A DNA stretch of 64,000 nucleotides, taken from positions 2,621,501 to 2,685,500 of the forward strand of contig NC_069088.1 in assembly GCF_947172395.1 (NCBI RefSeq), written 5' to 3'. The translations under genes and the position numbers were made by a program. Below are positions 61,657 through 64,000 of the stretch, piece by piece. The notes beneath the pieces were generated by a model. That model had not been told where the DNA came from and did no database searches. It worked only from the letters and a program-made list of their open reading frames with translations. This stretch comes from Bicyclus anynana. Taxonomy: Eukaryota > Arthropoda > Insecta > Lepidoptera > Nymphalidae. Numbering within the stretch: the first letter of the stretch is position 1; every line of letters starts with the position of its first letter.

Positions 61657-62003
61657 TTATGCTTGTAGTAGACGGGTCACGGTTGTAGAGTATGTCGTAT
61701 TATATATACGGGACATCAATACGGAGTGTTGTATTGTTTCGTGCATAAAATTTTCACCCTACGTCTATAGTAATAATAAAACGAGAGGTATTTCAAAGAT
61801 TTTTAAATGCGGAAAGTTTTTCTGAAAAATTTGTCTGACTTCTCTAACGTAAAAACGGTGCAGTTCAGCTTTGTATACAAAATAACAGTGAGATGTAATG
61901 ACATAGTGTTTAAGAGATACCACATAGAACGGTTAACGAAACAACTTAGGAAAATACCGACCAAAACAGCTTTACATTTACGTTTGAAGTATATTTATGG
62001 TAA
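61657..62003. other. No gene recognised
   Basis: Unassigned DNA between two SINE-B copies of opposite orientation. A frame at 61807-62127 runs into the second SINE and is not a gene. Confidence 0.45.
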
Positions 62004-62299
62004 GAGCCGTCATAGCCCTGCTTTAGATTCGGAGGGCGTAGGTTCGAATCCGGTACGGGTCATGCAAGTCAAACTTTTCAGTTGTGTACATTTTACGATA
62101 TTAAATATCATGTGTCTCAAACGGTGAAGGAAAAACATCGTGAGGAAACCTTCATACCTGAGAATTTTCTTAATTCTCTACGTGTGTTAAGTTTGCCAAT
62201 TCATATTGGGCCAGCGTGGTGGACTATTGGCCTAATCCCTCTCACTCTAAAAGGAGACTCGTGCTCAAAAGTGAGCTAAAATGGATTGCTAATGATGAA
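62004..62299 (+). mobile_element. SINE-B copy, divergent
   Basis: GAGCCGTCATAGCCCTGCTT (head), box B GGTTCGAATCCGG, TCTCAAACGGTGAAGGAAAA, ACATCGTGAGGAAACC and AAAATGGATTGCTAATGATG. About 15% different from the window consensus by eye. Confidence 0.85.
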
Positions 62300-63264
62300 G
62301 TCGTAAGAGAGTCAGTAAAATTATTTTTTATATGACATAATGACTTAAATATTCACTGTACCAAATGATCCTATCTATGTACATGTATGTCATGAGTAAA
62401 ATTATAAATGAAAATTTTAACGTGTAGTTCATAACAAGTTTCGGCTTGTACTATGGAATATCTATAGTCCCCGTTATTAAGAATCACAGATCATCTTCAC
62501 GACATTATGTAGTTATACATGCGGCACAAACGTTTAAACTTTTTGTAATAAGTTGGTGCATTGCCTACTCTAGAGGCATAACATCTCACGGCAGAATAAC
62601 GATTCACAACTCTTTGAACCGTTGAAAGTTACGAAGGGCAATTGAGATGCTATCTATCAGGCCAGTGAGAGCCGATACCAATGATAAGCAATCAGACCAT
62701 TGGTATACAACTATGCGACCCACAGAAACACAACTTTGAACTTTAATTTCATGATGACATGGTCTATTATTCATTGTGGCTATTCATTCGATGTCTAGTT
62801 TGATTGCAATCGGACTTATAGCTTTTTTTATCGTCCACGCAATCACAACTGTGGTGTTTTGCAACGAGGCATCTAAACAAATGCAATATGAATCCATATT
62901 GCATTTACTGTTTAACACAATTATTGGTTCTTATTATATCGTGTTTTTATTTTTTTACCAGAGTTAACATTTTCACTTAGATTTTGTTTTTGAAATGAAA
63001 TTTCAGACGCTTATTAAAACAGCAAATAAAAATACTTTTTTGTTTCAGCAAATAAAAATATATTTTAAGTCAAATTAATAGAATTACCAAAGTAGAATAA
63101 ACTTAAAAAATATAAAAACTCTTATTAACTTTAGTATTAATTTAATAATGTATTTACTTCATTTTAATCGATTGTATTAATTTGGATTTTGCTTAATTTA
63201 TTCTTAGTAATTAAGTATTTTATTTTAGTTGGCAAACCTGCCTACCTAAGCTAGGCACCTAGGT
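62300..63264. other. No gene proven
   Basis: The plus-strand frame at 62776-62967 encodes 63 residues with two hydrophobic stretches (IAIGLIAFFIVHAITTVVF and a C-terminal IIGSYYIVFLFFYQS). No homolog is recognised. AT-rich DNA often gives such frames. The rest is unassigned. Confidence 0.35.
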
Positions 63265-63775
63265 CCAATTTCGAGAAAGGAGTAAACCGCCGAATCCAAC
63301 TCGGCTGGGCTGCATTCGGGAAACTTCGTGACATCTTTTCGTCCGAAATTCCTCAGTACCTAAAGATAAAAGTCTTCGAACGGTGCGTGTTGCCAGTGAT
63401 GGCCTATGGTTCCGAGACTTGGTCGCTAACTATGGACCTCATAAGAAGGCTCAGAGTTACACAGCGGGCAATGGAACGAGCTATGTTAGGAGTATCTCTG
63501 CGAGATCGAATCAGAAATGAGGAGCTCCGCAGAACCAAAGTCACCGACATAGCTCAGCTGAAGTGACAATGGGCGGGGCACATACTTCGAAGAGCCGATG
63601 GACGTTGTCCCAAGGTGCTGGACCCTTGCACTAGAAAGTGCAGTGTTGGTCGTCCCCCTACCAGGTCGAATGACGACATCAAGCGAGTCGCAGGGATTCA
63701 CTGGATGCAGGTATGAAAGGCCTATGTCCTGCAGTGAACGTCTATCGGCTGATATAATGATGACGATGATGATGG
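63265..63775 (+). mobile_element. RTE-like LINE tail, best preserved copy
   Basis: One open frame of 97 codons, 63273-63566, reads EKGVNRRIQLGWAAFGKLRD, IFSSEIPQYLKIKVFERCVL, PVMAYGSETWSLTMDLIRRL, RVTQRAMERAMLGVSLRDRI, RNEELRRTKVTDIAQLK, then a stop where other copies have W (TGG to TGA). After it come HILRRADGRCPKVLD, SVGRPPTRSNDDIKRVAG and a broken QWTSIG end, then ATGATGACGATGATGATG. This is the connection/C-terminal part of an RTE-like ORF2. The reverse transcriptase core and endonuclease are missing (5' truncation). Confidence 0.92.
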
Positions 63776-64000
63776 CAAAACTGGATTTACCTGTGCTAAA
63801 ATATAAATGAAAAAAAAAAAAATTGTAGTCATACAATCTAATAAGAAAATGAATATACATTTGACTTTGACCACCCTTTCAAAGACTCAAAATTTATTTT
63901 CTCCTTTAGCAAGATTAAACAGAGAAGCTAATGGGCAGTAACCCTTATTAGGTTAATTAAAAGGGACAAAAGAATAGGCACAACCCTAGCTATAACAATA
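63776..64000. other. No gene recognised
   Basis: AT-rich flank with an A-run at about 63809 and a TTTGACTTTGACC word. Nothing else is seen. Confidence 0.4.

Noticed and set aside
62776..62967. A small two-span membrane protein gene
   Set aside because: Hydrophobic frames arise easily in AT-rich DNA. There is no start context, splice signal or known family to support it.
63486..63860. 124-codon minus-strand open frame
   Set aside because: It is the antisense shadow of the RTE tail at 63265-63775.
1..64000. Bacterial features (operons, ribosome binding sites, phage, toxin-antitoxin, riboswitches)
   Set aside because: The window is eukaryotic by its SINEs, LINEs and MITEs; short AT-rich frames with AGGAGG-like words are chance or part of SINE-A (the GGAGGAGGATGAAAAT word).

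Overview
The window reads as AT-rich, intergenic or long-intron DNA from a lepidopteran insect (butterfly or moth). The assignment rests on the repeats. Most of the recognisable sequence belongs to short interspersed families common in Lepidoptera: tRNA-derived SINEs, 5'-truncated RTE-like LINE tails that end in (ATG/TGA)n, short elements that end in TATAATATTAGTATAGAT, and several kinds of MITE. I see no confident host protein-coding gene and no intact tRNA or rRNA gene. Almost every long reading frame is either a decayed LINE C-terminus or a chance frame in or beside a SINE.

Family names used here are local labels. SINE-A has a tRNA-like head with box A near TGGCGCAGTGG and box B GGTTCGATCCC, a body with GACGTACCGCCAAGCG, and a tail AGGGCTAACTTGTAAAGAAT plus A-run. 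SINE-B has a head GATAGCCCAGTGGAT, box B GGTTCGAATCC, and an end GAATATGGGTTGATAATGA. SINE-F has a head CTCAATAGCTCAATGG. Repeat C starts AGCGGACGCCCGCGA and repeat D starts CTAGCTGACGCCGCG; both end in a TATAATATTAGTA-type 3' end. RTE means the C-terminal end of an RTE-like LINE ORF2 (motifs SVGRP, WTSIG stop) followed by a trinucleotide run.

Layout. 1-9 kb: repeat C and D copies, two RTE tails, SINE-B, and two MITEs (3033-3158, 3964-4289). 9.5-10.6 kb: three inverted-repeat elements side by side, one a TTAA-flanked piggyBac-type MITE. 11-13.7 kb: RTE tail, SINE-B inserted in repeat D with a 14-bp target duplication, and D copies. 15-20 kb: a MITE, a hAT-like fragment, SINE-B and RTE pieces. 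20.8-23.5 kb: SINE-rich, with a head-to-tail inverted SINE-A pair and a LINE nested in repeat D. 26-31 kb: (GTCY)n elements, RTE fragments, repeat C. 31.7-36.4 kb: SINE-A copies, a 156-bp tandem array, a MITE with a SINE inside it and a 10-bp target duplication, a G-rich minisatellite, and a TACAGGGTG MITE. 37-43.7 kb: SINE-F, a hAT MITE with an 8-bp duplication, and a LINE tail between two direct repeats. 45.2-46.7 kb: a roughly 260-bp satellite array with a related inverted single copy at 52.1 kb. 47.5 kb: a possible terminal exon on the minus strand. 53.6-54.2 kb: SINE-A between two copies of a hAT-like fragment. 55-64 kb: more repeat C, RTE, SINE-B, a 70-bp MITE, and a well-preserved RTE tail at the right edge.

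No genes can be said to work together here. What the sequence records is layered transposition: non-autonomous elements, the LINE family whose 3' end resembles some SINE tails, and local tandem amplification. Stretches without a recognised repeat (for example 36.4-37.0, 46.7-47.4, 48.0-48.3, 49.0-49.5 and 50.8-51.1 kb) are the places where host regulatory sequence or small exons are most likely.
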